Part shown: piece after piece, positions 6,775 to 12,454 of the stretch
How the letters are laid out: every line of letters begins with the position of its first letter
Position numbering within the stretch: position 1 is the stretch's first letter
Assembly (NCBI GenBank): GCA_002385985.1
Contig: DGEO01000009.1
Location: 4,077 to 16,881, forward strand
Reading direction: 5' to 3'
DNA: 12,805 bases
Source of the DNA: Anaerolineaceae bacterium UBA3924
Lineage (GTDB): Bacteria; Chloroflexota; Anaerolineae; Anaerolineales; Anaerolineaceae
Made by a program: the position numbers and the translations under genes
Notes under the pieces: generated by a model
The model's input: the letters and a program-made list of their open reading frames with translations, nothing else
What the model was told of the DNA's origin: nothing
Database searches by the model: none

Positions 6775-7282
6775 TGCTCAACCACTCCTCGATGCGTTGT
6801 TTCATCTCGTCCGGGCTCATCTTACCCATAATGTGCCCGTCCAAAATCATTACCGGGGCCATACCGCAGGCGCCCACACAGCGGGCGGTCATGAAGGACA
6901 GGCGGTTGTCGGGTGTGGTCTCGTTCGGGTTGAGGCCGAACCGCTCTTTCATCCACTCGACAATCTGGTCGTTGCCCTTGACGTAGCAGGCCGTGCCGGT
7001 GCACAGCACCAGGGAGTGCTCGCCGGCCGGTTTGCTGGTGAAGTTGTTATAGAAGGTCGCCACGCCGTAGACCTTGGAGAGCGGCACGCGCAGTTCCTGG
7101 GAAACGTACTGCATGGCCTCGTTATCGATAAAGCCAAATGAGTCCTGGATGACGTGCAGGGTCTCAATCAGGGCGCGGGGCGAATAATTGTGCTTCTGCA
7201 TGGTGATGCGCACCAGCTTCCAGCGCTTGTCGGTCTGATCGACTTCGATCCTTTTGGTTTCGGGGACGGCAGTGAGTGTCAT
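6761..7282 (-). CDS. nuoE: NuoE/HydC-like [2Fe-2S] thioredoxin-fold subunit
   Basis: 173 residues. After a short polar N-terminus comes the helical NuoE region (SPRALIETLHVIQDSFGFID, 34-53; VYGVATFYNNF, 71-81), then the thioredoxin-like [2Fe-2S] domain with ligands C94-x4-C99 (CTGTAC) and C135-x3-C139 (CVGAC). All four cysteines are present. This is the electron-transfer partner of NuoF in NADH dehydrogenase modules, HydABC-type hydrogenases and NAD-dependent formate dehydrogenases. The ATG at 7282 is preceded by GAGG at 7 bases. It is the first gene of the two-gene unit with nuoF (14-base overlap). No clear promoter is visible in the 129 bases before it, which hold two palindromes and a long hairpin, so read-through from the CBS gene is possible. 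Confidence 0.92.
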   Translation of the reverse strand: MTLTAVPETKRIEVDQTDKRWKLVRITMQKHNYSPRALIETLHVIQDSFGFIDNEAMQYVSQELRVPLSKVYGVATFYNNFTSKPAGEHSLVLCTGTACYVKGNDQIVEWMKERFGLNPNETTPDNRLSFMTARCVGACGMAPVMILDGHIMGKMSPDEMKQRIEEWLSNDSN

Positions 7283-7294
7283 GGGAGTTCCTCT

Positions 7295-7320
7295 TCGTTA
7301 ACGAGATTAGGGCTGCAGCC
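7295..7320. promoter_or_regulatory. Two perfect 10-bp palindromes just upstream of nuoE
   Basis: TCGTTAACGA (7295-7304) and GGCTGCAGCC (7311-7320) are each perfect palindromes, 16 bases apart centre to centre. The first touches the nuoE ribosome binding site. They could be protein binding sites or chance; the two sequences are unrelated to each other. Confidence 0.25.
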
Positions 7321-7322
7321 TG

Positions 7323-7413
7323 AGTCCGTGTTCAGGCCAGCGAAGAGGGTTCTGCACGGCGCCAGTTCCGGGCAGTTCGTGAGAAACCGTATCTTCGGGC
7401 CTGAACGAGGACT
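7323..7413 (-). other. Long rod-shaped hairpin between the CBS gene and nuoE (candidate structured RNA)
   Basis: Paired segments from the outside in: 7323-7327 with 7409-7413 (5 bp), 7330-7338 with 7398-7406 (9 bp, GTTCAGGCC/GGCCTGAAC), 7341-7346 with 7392-7397 (6 bp), 7348-7351 with 7385-7388 (4 bp), 7352-7353 with 7382-7383 (2 bp), 7355-7358 with 7378-7381 (4 bp) and 7361-7363 with 7371-7373 (3 bp). That is about 33 Watson-Crick pairs in 91 bases, with only small bulges. The base of the stem overlaps the CBS stop codon. No U-tract follows, so it is not a simple intrinsic terminator. Options are a processing or stability element in a CBS-nuoEF transcript, a leader element of nuoEF, or a small RNA. 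I do not recognise a known family. Confidence 0.55.
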
Positions 7414-8251
7414 AGAGAAAGTGCTTGACGATCAGGTTGAAGATATCGGTTTCGGTGATGATGCCGATCAGCTTATGGCGGCTGCTCATCACGGGCAGAC
7501 AGTGAATTTTGTGCTTCAGCATGATTTGCGCCGCCTCGGTGATGGGGGCATCGTCCTGGATGGTGATCGGCGAGCTGGTCATGATGAAGCGTACCGGGGT
7601 GGAGAGCACCTGCTGGGTGACCTCAAGGCGGCCCTGGGTGACGGCCACGTTGGGGGCGGCGCTGAGCAGGTCGGTGCGGGTCAGAATGCCGATCAGCTCG
7701 TCTTCCTGCACCACCGGCAGGGCGCGGATGCGCTTGGTCGCCATCAGGCGCTGGGCATCGAGCATGGAGGCGTTGGGGTCGATCGTCTCCAGGTCGTAGG
7801 TCATGTAATCACGCACCCGGATGTCCTTGCCGGTCAGAGGCAGCTCTTCCATCACCATGCGGAACAGGTCGGAGGAGGTCAGAATGCCGACCATGTTGTT
7901 CTCTTCGTCGACCACCGGCAAAGCGTTGATCTTGTTCTCCAGCATGACGCGGGCGGCCACGCCGGCGCTGGAGCCTACCAGCACGGTGATCACTCCGCTG
8001 GTCATGATCTTCTCCAGCGGCTGGTTGCCCACGATGCGGTACTGGTCCCAGGCGTCCTTCATCACGGTGGTCAGGTCGGCACGCAGCAGGTCGCGCTTGG
8101 TCACAATGCCCACCAGATGGTCGTCCTCCACCACCGGCAGGGAGCGGACCTGACTGCGGTTCATGATTCTCAGGGCGTCATGCAGGCGCGTGTGCGGGCT
8201 GGTGCTGATGACTTGTTTGGTCATCCAATGTCGGACCAGAGAACGTTTCAT
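7412..8251 (-). CDS. Protein with four CBS domains (two Bateman modules)
   Basis: 279 residues made almost wholly of CBS domains, at about 8-58, 81-132, 146-197 and 221-275. Each has the usual end pattern: RSLPVVEDDHLVGIVTKRDL, NALPVVDEENNMVGILTSSD, RALPVVQEDELIGILTRTDL and HCLPVMSSRHKLIGIITETD. No catalytic, DNA-binding or membrane domain is attached. Paired CBS domains bind adenine nucleotides (AMP, ADP, ATP, SAM or NADH in known cases) and act as energy or redox sensors. The ligand and partner here are unknown. I start at ATG 8251, preceded by GTGGAGG 5 bases away. A GTG four codons upstream is in frame but is itself part of that ribosome binding site. nuoE and nuoF follow on the same strand after 129 bases, so a link to NADH metabolism is possible but inferred. 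Confidence 0.85.
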   Translation of the reverse strand: MKRSLVRHWMTKQVISTSPHTRLHDALRIMNRSQVRSLPVVEDDHLVGIVTKRDLLRADLTTVMKDAWDQYRIVGNQPLEKIMTSGVITVLVGSSAGVAARVMLENKINALPVVDEENNMVGILTSSDLFRMVMEELPLTGKDIRVRDYMTYDLETIDPNASMLDAQRLMATKRIRALPVVQEDELIGILTRTDLLSAAPNVAVTQGRLEVTQQVLSTPVRFIMTSSPITIQDDAPITEAAQIMLKHKIHCLPVMSSRHKLIGIITETDIFNLIVKHFL

Positions 8252-8337
8252 GTCTGCCTCCACAGTCTGTTTGCACCTTAACTGTAGCGCCTGCCGGCAG
8301 TTTTTTCATCCTCCGAGACTTGAACTGCTCTAATTTA

Positions 8338-8372
8338 AAATAATGAAAGCAGTAGGGCCACTTTCATTATTT
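8338..8372. repeat. Perfect 12-bp inverted repeat at the CBS promoter
   Basis: AAATAATGAAAG (8338-8349) and CTTTCATTATTT (8361-8372) are exact reverse complements around an 11-base loop. The right arm overlaps the proposed -10 box at 8370-8375, as an operator would. On the minus strand the hairpin also lies 31 bases after the response regulator stop and ends in TTATTTTAAATT, so it could act as a weak AT-rich terminator for the kinase-regulator operon. Confidence 0.55.
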
Positions 8373-8397
8373 ATATTGACTGCCATGAGATTGTGAA
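8370..8397 (-). promoter_or_regulatory. Candidate promoter of the CBS gene (TTCACA-16-TATAAA)
   Basis: On the minus strand, TTCACA (8392-8397) and TATAAA (8370-8375) are separated by 16 bases, placing the start near 8363 and giving a leader of about 110 bases before the ATG at 8251. A TACAGT at 8281-8286 is a second possible -10 but lacks a -35 box. Confidence 0.4.
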
Positions 8398-8402
8398 GGA
8401 AT

Positions 8403-9071
8403 CTAGCCGGATCGACCGGAACCGGGGTTGATGGTGATGTAGCCCTCGCGAATGGCGTACAGGGCGGCCTGGGTGCGGCTGTCCAGTTGAAGCTTGGCCA
8501 GGATGCGGCTGACGTGCGAGTGCACTGTGGCGCGCGAGACCACCAGCTTTTCGGCGATCTCCTGGTTGCTCAGGCCCTGGGCGATATAGGTGAGCACTTC
8601 CTTTTCGCGCTCGGTCAGCTCATCGCCCTTTTCCTTCGGGGCCGGGGGCTGCGAAAGCTCGGCCAGCAGCTTGCGGGCGATGGCCGGGTGCAGGGAGGAT
8701 TCGCCGCGGTGGACCTGGTGGATGGCGCGGATCAGGTCTTCGGGGTCGGAGTCTTTGAGCAGGTAACCGGCGGCCCCGGCGTTGATGGCGGCGAACACCT
8801 TGTCGTCGCTGGTGAAGCTGGTCAGCACCAGGATGCGTGCCCGCGAGTCCATCGCCAGCAGGCGGCGGATGGCTTCCACCCCGTCCATGACCGGCATAAC
8901 CAGGTCCATCAGGACCACGTCCGGCTGCAGGGCGGGGTAGCGGTCCACGGCTTCCTGGCCGTTGGAGCACTCGCCGACCACTTCAATGTCCGTCTCAGTG
9001 CCCAGCATGGCAGCCATTCCGCGCCGGACGACGGGGTGATCATCCACCAGCAGAACGCGAATTTTCTCCAT
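8403..9071 (-). CDS. NarL/LuxR-type response regulator
   Basis: 222 residues. The receiver domain (4-120) has the acidic pocket D10/D11, phospho-acceptor D56 (VVLMDLVMP), T83 and K105 (YLLKD). The LuxR-type helix-turn-helix is at about 152-215 (LTEREKEVLTYIAQGLSNQE, then IAEKLVVSRATVHSHVSRIL). It should act as a phosphorylation-dependent transcription regulator. The ATG at 9071 has GGAGG 6 bases before it; longer in-frame readings add a Pro/Ala-rich tail unlike the family. The start overlaps the kinase gene by 32 bases (9040-9071), indicating one operon and a dedicated kinase partner. Targets are unknown. The 12-bp inverted repeat just downstream could be a binding site for it or for another regulator. 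Confidence 0.93.
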   Translation of the reverse strand: MEKIRVLLVDDHPVVRRGMAAMLGTETDIEVVGECSNGQEAVDRYPALQPDVVLMDLVMPVMDGVEAIRRLLAMDSRARILVLTSFTSDDKVFAAINAGAAGYLLKDSDPEDLIRAIHQVHRGESSLHPAIARKLLAELSQPPAPKEKGDELTEREKEVLTYIAQGLSNQEIAEKLVVSRATVHSHVSRILAKLQLDSRTQAALYAIREGYITINPGSGRSG

Positions 9072-10593
9072 TGGGTACCTCCACAATGATCCGGGTGCCG
9101 CCGCCGGGGCGGCTTTCCAGGATGAGTTTACCATCAAGCAGGGCGGCCCGCTCGCGCATGTTGTGCAGGCCCTGACCGCCGGCGGCCAGCTTCTCCGGGT
9201 CGAAGCCGCGCCCGTCGTCGATTACCTCCAGGCGCACCACGCCCCCGTCCTCGCCCAGCCGCAGGGTGACCTGGCTGGCGCGGGCGTGCTTGATCACGTT
9301 GTTGAGCGCCTCCTCGGCCAGGCGGTACAGGTTTTCCTCCAGGTCCGCGTCCAGCGGGCCGGGCAGGGATGGCTCAAAGGTCACCTTCAGCCCGGAGCGC
9401 TCTTCCACGGTGCGCAGGCGGCGCTCCAGCGCGCCCTGCAGGCCGTGAGCCTCCAGAATTGGCGGGCGCAGCTCGTAAATCAGCAGGCGAATTTCCCCCA
9501 GGCCGGTGCGGGCCGACTGGTACAGGTCTTCCAGATGCTGGTTCACCGCCTCCAGGTTGCCGGCGGCCAGCTGGCGCTGGGCTGCACGGGTGTACAGGGT
9601 GAGCGCGTAGAGCGACTGGTTGAGTGAGTCATGCAGGTCGCGGGCCAGGCGGGCGCGCTCATCGGCGGCGGCGGCCTGCTGCACCCGCCGGTACAGCTTG
9701 GCATGCTCGATCGCCACGGCGGCCTGCCCGGCAAAGCCGCGGGCAATGGTGGCGTGGTGCGGCAGAAAGTAGGCCCTGCGGTGATAGATCTCCAGCACGC
9801 CGGCGGCCTCTTCGCCGGTGACCAGGGGAACCGCCAGGACGGCGTCGTCGGGGTCCAGGTTGAACAGCACCGGCTCGCGGCGCTGCATCAGGTCGGCCGG
9901 CAGCAGCGGGGCGAAGCGGTCCGCCAGCGAGCGGCCGCTTTCCAGGGCCACGTAGAGCTGCCCGCGCTCGTCCACCAGGCGGATGGCGCAGCCCAGCGCG
10001 TCGGTCAGCCGGGTGGCCTGCTCGGCGATGATCTGCAGCACTTCGTGCAGGTCCAGCTTCTGCAGGATGGCCTGGGTGATCTCCTGCAGCACCTTGGTCT
10101 GCTGCAGCTGCCGGCTGGTGGAGGCGTACAGGCGCGAGTTTTCCAGCGCCAGGGCCATGGAGCGCACCACGGCAGTCACCAGGCGGGTCTCCTTTTGCGG
10201 CAGGGTGTGCCCGTCCTGCATCCAGCTGAGCAGCACCATGCCCAGCAGGTTGTCGTGGTTCATCAGCGGGTAAGCCTGCCAGGACTGCGCCTGGAACTGG
10301 GTGATCAGTGAGGCGGTGTAGTGCTTGCGCGCTTCGGGGTTGTTGACCTCGATAGGGCGGCGCAGCGTGACCAGCTCACCCACCAGCACGTCGGTGGAAG
10401 GCTCCACCTGGGTCGACCAGAAGGCCTGTTTTTCGGACAGCGAGAGAGTCCCGAAGGCCAGCAGCGGGTCAAGCGCTTCGGATTCTTCGCTGCTGGTGTA
10501 GACAAAAATCTGGTCCGCGCCGGTGATATCCAGCAGGGATGAGGCCTGCTCTTCCATGGCGGGACGTGTGGGTGAGGTGGTATACCAATCCAT
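9040..10593 (-). CDS. Cytoplasmic two-GAF sensor histidine kinase (HisKA_3 type)
   Basis: 517 residues with no membrane segment. Two GAF-like sensor domains lie at about 15-155 (YPLMNHDNLLGMVLLSW) and 175-300 (VLAVPLVTGEEAAGVLEIYH). The HisKA_3 domain follows, with phospho-acceptor H321 in LARDLHDSLNQS, then a GHKL ATPase: N box EEALNNVIKHA (427-437), G1 DDGRGF (459-464), G2 GGQGLHNMRERAA (472-484) and GGGT (497-500). It should phosphorylate the response regulator encoded next, whose gene it overlaps by 32 bases. The signal is unknown; GAF domains can bind small ligands, haem or iron-sulphur centres, but no diagnostic cysteine cluster is seen. The start is uncertain: ATG 10593 has an AGG 8 bases upstream, while an in-frame TTG at 10611 has GAGG further up but sits only a few bases after a possible -10 box. 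Confidence 0.92.
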   Translation of the reverse strand: MDWYTTSPTRPAMEEQASSLLDITGADQIFVYTSSEESEALDPLLAFGTLSLSEKQAFWSTQVEPSTDVLVGELVTLRRPIEVNNPEARKHYTASLITQFQAQSWQAYPLMNHDNLLGMVLLSWMQDGHTLPQKETRLVTAVVRSMALALENSRLYASTSRQLQQTKVLQEITQAILQKLDLHEVLQIIAEQATRLTDALGCAIRLVDERGQLYVALESGRSLADRFAPLLPADLMQRREPVLFNLDPDDAVLAVPLVTGEEAAGVLEIYHRRAYFLPHHATIARGFAGQAAVAIEHAKLYRRVQQAAAADERARLARDLHDSLNQSLYALTLYTRAAQRQLAAGNLEAVNQHLEDLYQSARTGLGEIRLLIYELRPPILEAHGLQGALERRLRTVEERSGLKVTFEPSLPGPLDADLEENLYRLAEEALNNVIKHARASQVTLRLGEDGGVVRLEVIDDGRGFDPEKLAAGGQGLHNMRERAALLDGKLILESRPGGGTRIIVEVPNGENSRSAGG

Positions 10594-10615
10594 TTGTGAA
10601 GCCTGTAACAAGCTT

Positions 10616-10621
10616 ATTGTA
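10616..10621 (-). promoter_or_regulatory. Possible -10 box (TACAAT) of the kinase-regulator operon
   Basis: TACAAT on the minus strand 22 bases before the chosen ATG at 10593. Upstream, TGCGAA at 16 bases is a poor -35 match. If it is used, the transcript leader is only about 15 bases and the TTG start at 10611 would be excluded. Confidence 0.35.
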
Positions 10622-10657
10622 CCTCATTCCTTAACATTTCGCATGCCCTGCGGAAAT

Positions 10658-10691
10658 GAGAAAACCCTCCCGGGAGGAGGAGGGTTTTCTC
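10658..10691 (-). terminator. Terminator of the SNF transporter gene
   Basis: A perfect 13-bp stem (10658-10670 with 10679-10691, loop of 8). The GC part ends in GGAGGGTTTT on either strand, so it can work in both directions. It lies 21 bases after the transporter stop codon and just before the kinase promoter region. Confidence 0.85.
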
Positions 10692-10712
10692 GAGAGGAGA
10701 ACCAGAATGGGA

Positions 10713-12113
10713 TCAGAACAGGTTCAGGCTGTTGAGCAGGATGAGGAATACCAGCAGCGGGGTGACGAAGGCCACGATGATATACAGGAAGCGCACGAAG
10801 CGTTCGTTCTTCAGCTTGCCGCCGTTGCTCAGGGCTTCCTTGAAAAAGTCGTAGCGCAGCACCCAGCCGGCCAGGAGGGCCAGGAACAGCCCGCCGACCG
10901 GCAGCAGGATGTTGGAGGAGACGTAGTCGAACAGGTCGAATGGAGACTTGCCGAACAGCTTGACATGCGACAGCAGGCTGTTCGAGAGGGCCGCCGTCGA
11001 GCCGACCACCATCAGCGAGGAAATGGTGATGATAGTGGCCCACTTGCGGCTCATCTTGAAGCGGTGGATCAGGTAGGCGGTGGGCACTTCGATCAGGGAG
11101 AGCTGCGCGCCGAGTGAGGCGATGCCGGTCAGCACGAAGAACAGCGCCATGAACACCTGCCCGGCGGGCATGGAGGCGAACACGGCCGGGATGGTGATGA
11201 ACAGCAGCGAGGGGCCGGCTTCCGGCTGGAAGCCGAAGGCGAACACGGCGGGGAAGATGGCGATGCCGGCCAGCAGGGAGACGGCCAGGTCGGCGAAGAC
11301 CACCCGCGATGCGTTCACGGGGATGTTCTGGTCGTCGCCGTAGTAGCTGCCGTAGGTGATCATGGTGCCCATGCCGATGGAGAGCTTGAAGAAGGCCAGG
11401 CCCAGGGCCACCAGGATGACTTCACCGGTCACCTTGCTAAAATCCGGTTTGAAGAGGAAGGTCAGGCCCTCTGCCGCGCCGGGCAGCGTCAGGCTGCGGA
11501 CGCACAGCACCAGCAGCAGGCCGAACAGGACCGGCATGAGCCGCTTGGTGGTGGCTTCGATGCCTTTGGACACCCCGATCATGATGATGATACCCACCAG
11601 GATGAGGACAAACCACTGCCAGAACAGGGAGAGGACGGGGTTGGTCACCAGGCTGTCGAAGGCGGCGGAGGTGGTCGCCGGGTCAGTGGACAGCGCGCCG
11701 GCCGAGGCGGACTTGAAGATGTAGGCGAAAACCCAGCCGGCCACTTCGGAGTAGAAGGCCATAATCAGAAAAGCCGCCAGCACACCTGACGCGCCGATCA
11801 GCCACCAGGGGCCGTTGGGAGCCAGGCGGCGCAGGCTGGTGATGGCATCACCGCGGCCCTTGCGGCCGATCATGTGCTCGGTGACGATAATGGGAAGCCC
11901 CACCAGCAGGGTGCAGGCCAGGTAAATCAGCAGGAAGGCAGCCCCGCCGTTTTCACCGGTCAGGTAAGGGAACTTCCAGATATTCCCCAGGCCCACGGCA
12001 GAGCCCAGGGTGGCCGTCAGCACGCCGAGACTGGTGGCGAACCGGTCCGGGGTGACGCTCGGTTTGGCTGCGGTCTTGACAGCCAATGTCTCAGAACGGG
12101 CGGTAGTGGTCAT
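10713..12113 (-). CDS. Sodium:neurotransmitter symporter (SNF/NSS) family transporter
   Basis: 466 residues with about 11 predicted membrane helices (near 27-50, 57-80, 104-130, 161-180, 189-207, 231-255, 271-295, 319-345, 368-386, 400-425 and 440-463). TM1 has the family signature GSAVGLGNIWKFPYL (37-51), with Lys where many members have Arg. TM6 has FFKLSIGMGT (241-250). Bacterial members such as LeuT, TnaT, MhsT and Tyt1 import amino acids with Na+; Tyt1 also has 11 helices. The substrate here cannot be proved. I start at ATG 12113 because GGAG lies 7 bases upstream. A longer reading from 12176 would run back through the leader terminator. Transcribed alone, with a near-consensus promoter at 12295-12323 and a terminator-type hairpin in the leader, so it is probably controlled by attenuation. 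Confidence 0.92.
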   Translation of the reverse strand: MTTTARSETLAVKTAAKPSVTPDRFATSLGVLTATLGSAVGLGNIWKFPYLTGENGGAAFLLIYLACTLLVGLPIIVTEHMIGRKGRGDAITSLRRLAPNGPWWLIGASGVLAAFLIMAFYSEVAGWVFAYIFKSASAGALSTDPATTSAAFDSLVTNPVLSLFWQWFVLILVGIIIMIGVSKGIEATTKRLMPVLFGLLLVLCVRSLTLPGAAEGLTFLFKPDFSKVTGEVILVALGLAFFKLSIGMGTMITYGSYYGDDQNIPVNASRVVFADLAVSLLAGIAIFPAVFAFGFQPEAGPSLLFITIPAVFASMPAGQVFMALFFVLTGIASLGAQLSLIEVPTAYLIHRFKMSRKWATIITISSLMVVGSTAALSNSLLSHVKLFGKSPFDLFDYVSSNILLPVGGLFLALLAGWVLRYDFFKEALSNGGKLKNERFVRFLYIIVAFVTPLLVFLILLNSLNLF

Positions 12114-12131
12114 GATTGCGCTCCAATCATA

Positions 12132-12169
12132 AGAAAAATAAAAACTCCCCGGTGTGACTGCCGGGGAGT
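12132..12169 (-). terminator. Strong intrinsic terminator inside the transporter leader
   Basis: A 9-bp perfect stem (12144-12152 with 12161-12169, loop of 8) is followed on the minus strand by TTTTTATTTTT. It lies downstream of the transporter promoter and only 18 bases before its ATG (12113), with no coding gene between. It would therefore stop transcription before the transporter unless prevented. Confidence 0.85.
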
Positions 12170-12231
12170 GTTTCAACGTTTGCTGGGTTTCGCCTTAACC
12201 CAAAGCCCGCTCGCCTCCACCGGCATCCGGT
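12161..12231 (-). promoter_or_regulatory. Alternative pairings of a candidate transcription attenuator
   Basis: On the minus strand, ACCGG (12231-12227) can pair with CCGGT (12223-12219), a tight hairpin. The same CCGGTGGAG stretch (12223-12215) can instead pair with CTCCCCGG (12168-12161), the 5' arm of the terminator, through 8 bp with one bulged U. A further hairpin (GCT..GGGTT/AACCC..AGC, 12182-12206) lies between them. Hairpin 1, antiterminator and terminator are mutually exclusive in the usual 1:2, 2:3, 3:4 manner. Confidence 0.5.
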
Positions 12232-12284
12232 CGAAGGTAATAAAAGGCAATAAGGGCAATGGCGTGGAAGGGGGAATTGCGCAT
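12195..12284 (-). CDS. Candidate leader peptide (29 aa) with Phe-Tyr-Tyr codons
   Basis: A 29-codon ORF begins at ATG 12284, only about 4-5 bases after the transcription start predicted from the promoter at 12295-12323, so it would be translated as a leaderless message; there is no Shine-Dalgarno. Codons 14-16 (12245-12237) are TTT TAT TAC (Phe-Tyr-Tyr). A ribosome halted on the Tyr codons would cover 12231-12227, the 5' arm of the first leader hairpin, and leave the antiterminator strand 12223-12215 free. It ends at TAA 12195-12197. A second overlapping ORF (ATG 12226 to TGA 12173, 17 residues with one Trp) is a weaker alternative. Small size means it could be chance. Confidence 0.4.
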   Translation of the reverse strand: MRNSPFHAIALIAFYYLRPDAGGGERALG

Positions 12285-12294
12285 AACTTGCAAG

Positions 12295-12323
12295 AATATA
12301 ACGACCTGCGAGCGGTTTGTCAA
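12295..12323 (-). promoter_or_regulatory. Near-consensus sigma-70 promoter of the SNF transporter
   Basis: TTGACA (12318-12323), a 17-base spacer and TATATT (12295-12300) on the minus strand give a perfect -35, ideal spacing and a 5/6 -10 box. The start is predicted near 12288-12289, giving a leader of about 175 bases before the ATG at 12113. Confidence 0.8.
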
Positions 12324-12344
12324 TAGGTCAATTCCGCGAAATCT

Positions 12345-12357
12345 GGTCTACAAGACC
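12345..12357. repeat. Short inverted repeat upstream of the transporter promoter
   Basis: GGTCT-ACA-AGACC, 22 bases upstream of the -35 box. It may be an activator or repressor site, but 5-bp arms are short enough to be chance. The rest of the gap 12324-12399 shows nothing else. Confidence 0.2.
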
Positions 12358-12399
12358 GAAAAACGGGGATTCGTAATGAAACTGCAAGGTTGTCTGGAC

Positions 12400-12431
12400 A
12401 AAAAACGCCCCGGGACGCACCGCCCGGGGCG
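12400..12431 (-). terminator. Intrinsic terminator of the membrane protein gene at 12455-12805
   Basis: A perfect 9-bp stem (12406-12414 with 12423-12431, loop of 8) is followed by six U residues on the minus strand. It starts 23 bases after the stop codon at 12455 and insulates the transporter promoter from upstream transcription. Confidence 0.9.
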
Positions 12432-12454
12432 AATGTGGTTGTCTGTGCAGGCGC

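Noticed and set aside
5029..6831. 600-codon open frame on the plus strand opposite nuoF
   Set aside because: It is a mirror of the GC-rich nuoF coding frame; its translation is low-complexity (Val/Asp/Gly/His/Gln-rich) with no domain, whereas the minus strand encodes an intact, recognisable NuoF.
7154..8281. 375-codon plus-strand open frame opposite the CBS gene and nuoE start
   Set aside because: Low-complexity His/Gly/Asp/Gln-rich translation, no ribosome binding site or motif; the minus strand encodes four clear CBS domains.
8291..8306. CTGCCGGCAG followed by TTTTTT on the plus strand as a terminator
   Set aside because: The palindrome has no room for a loop (only 3 bp around 4 bases), and no plus-strand gene precedes it.
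9631..10311. Plus-strand open frame opposite the histidine kinase
   Set aside because: Gln/Gly/His-rich low-complexity translation with no motif; the minus strand carries complete GAF and kinase domains.
12173..12226. Second short ORF (17 residues, one Trp) in the transporter leader as the main leader peptide
   Set aside because: Only one Trp codon, no good ribosome binding site, and its start lies inside hairpin 1; kept only as an alternative to the Phe-Tyr-Tyr ORF.
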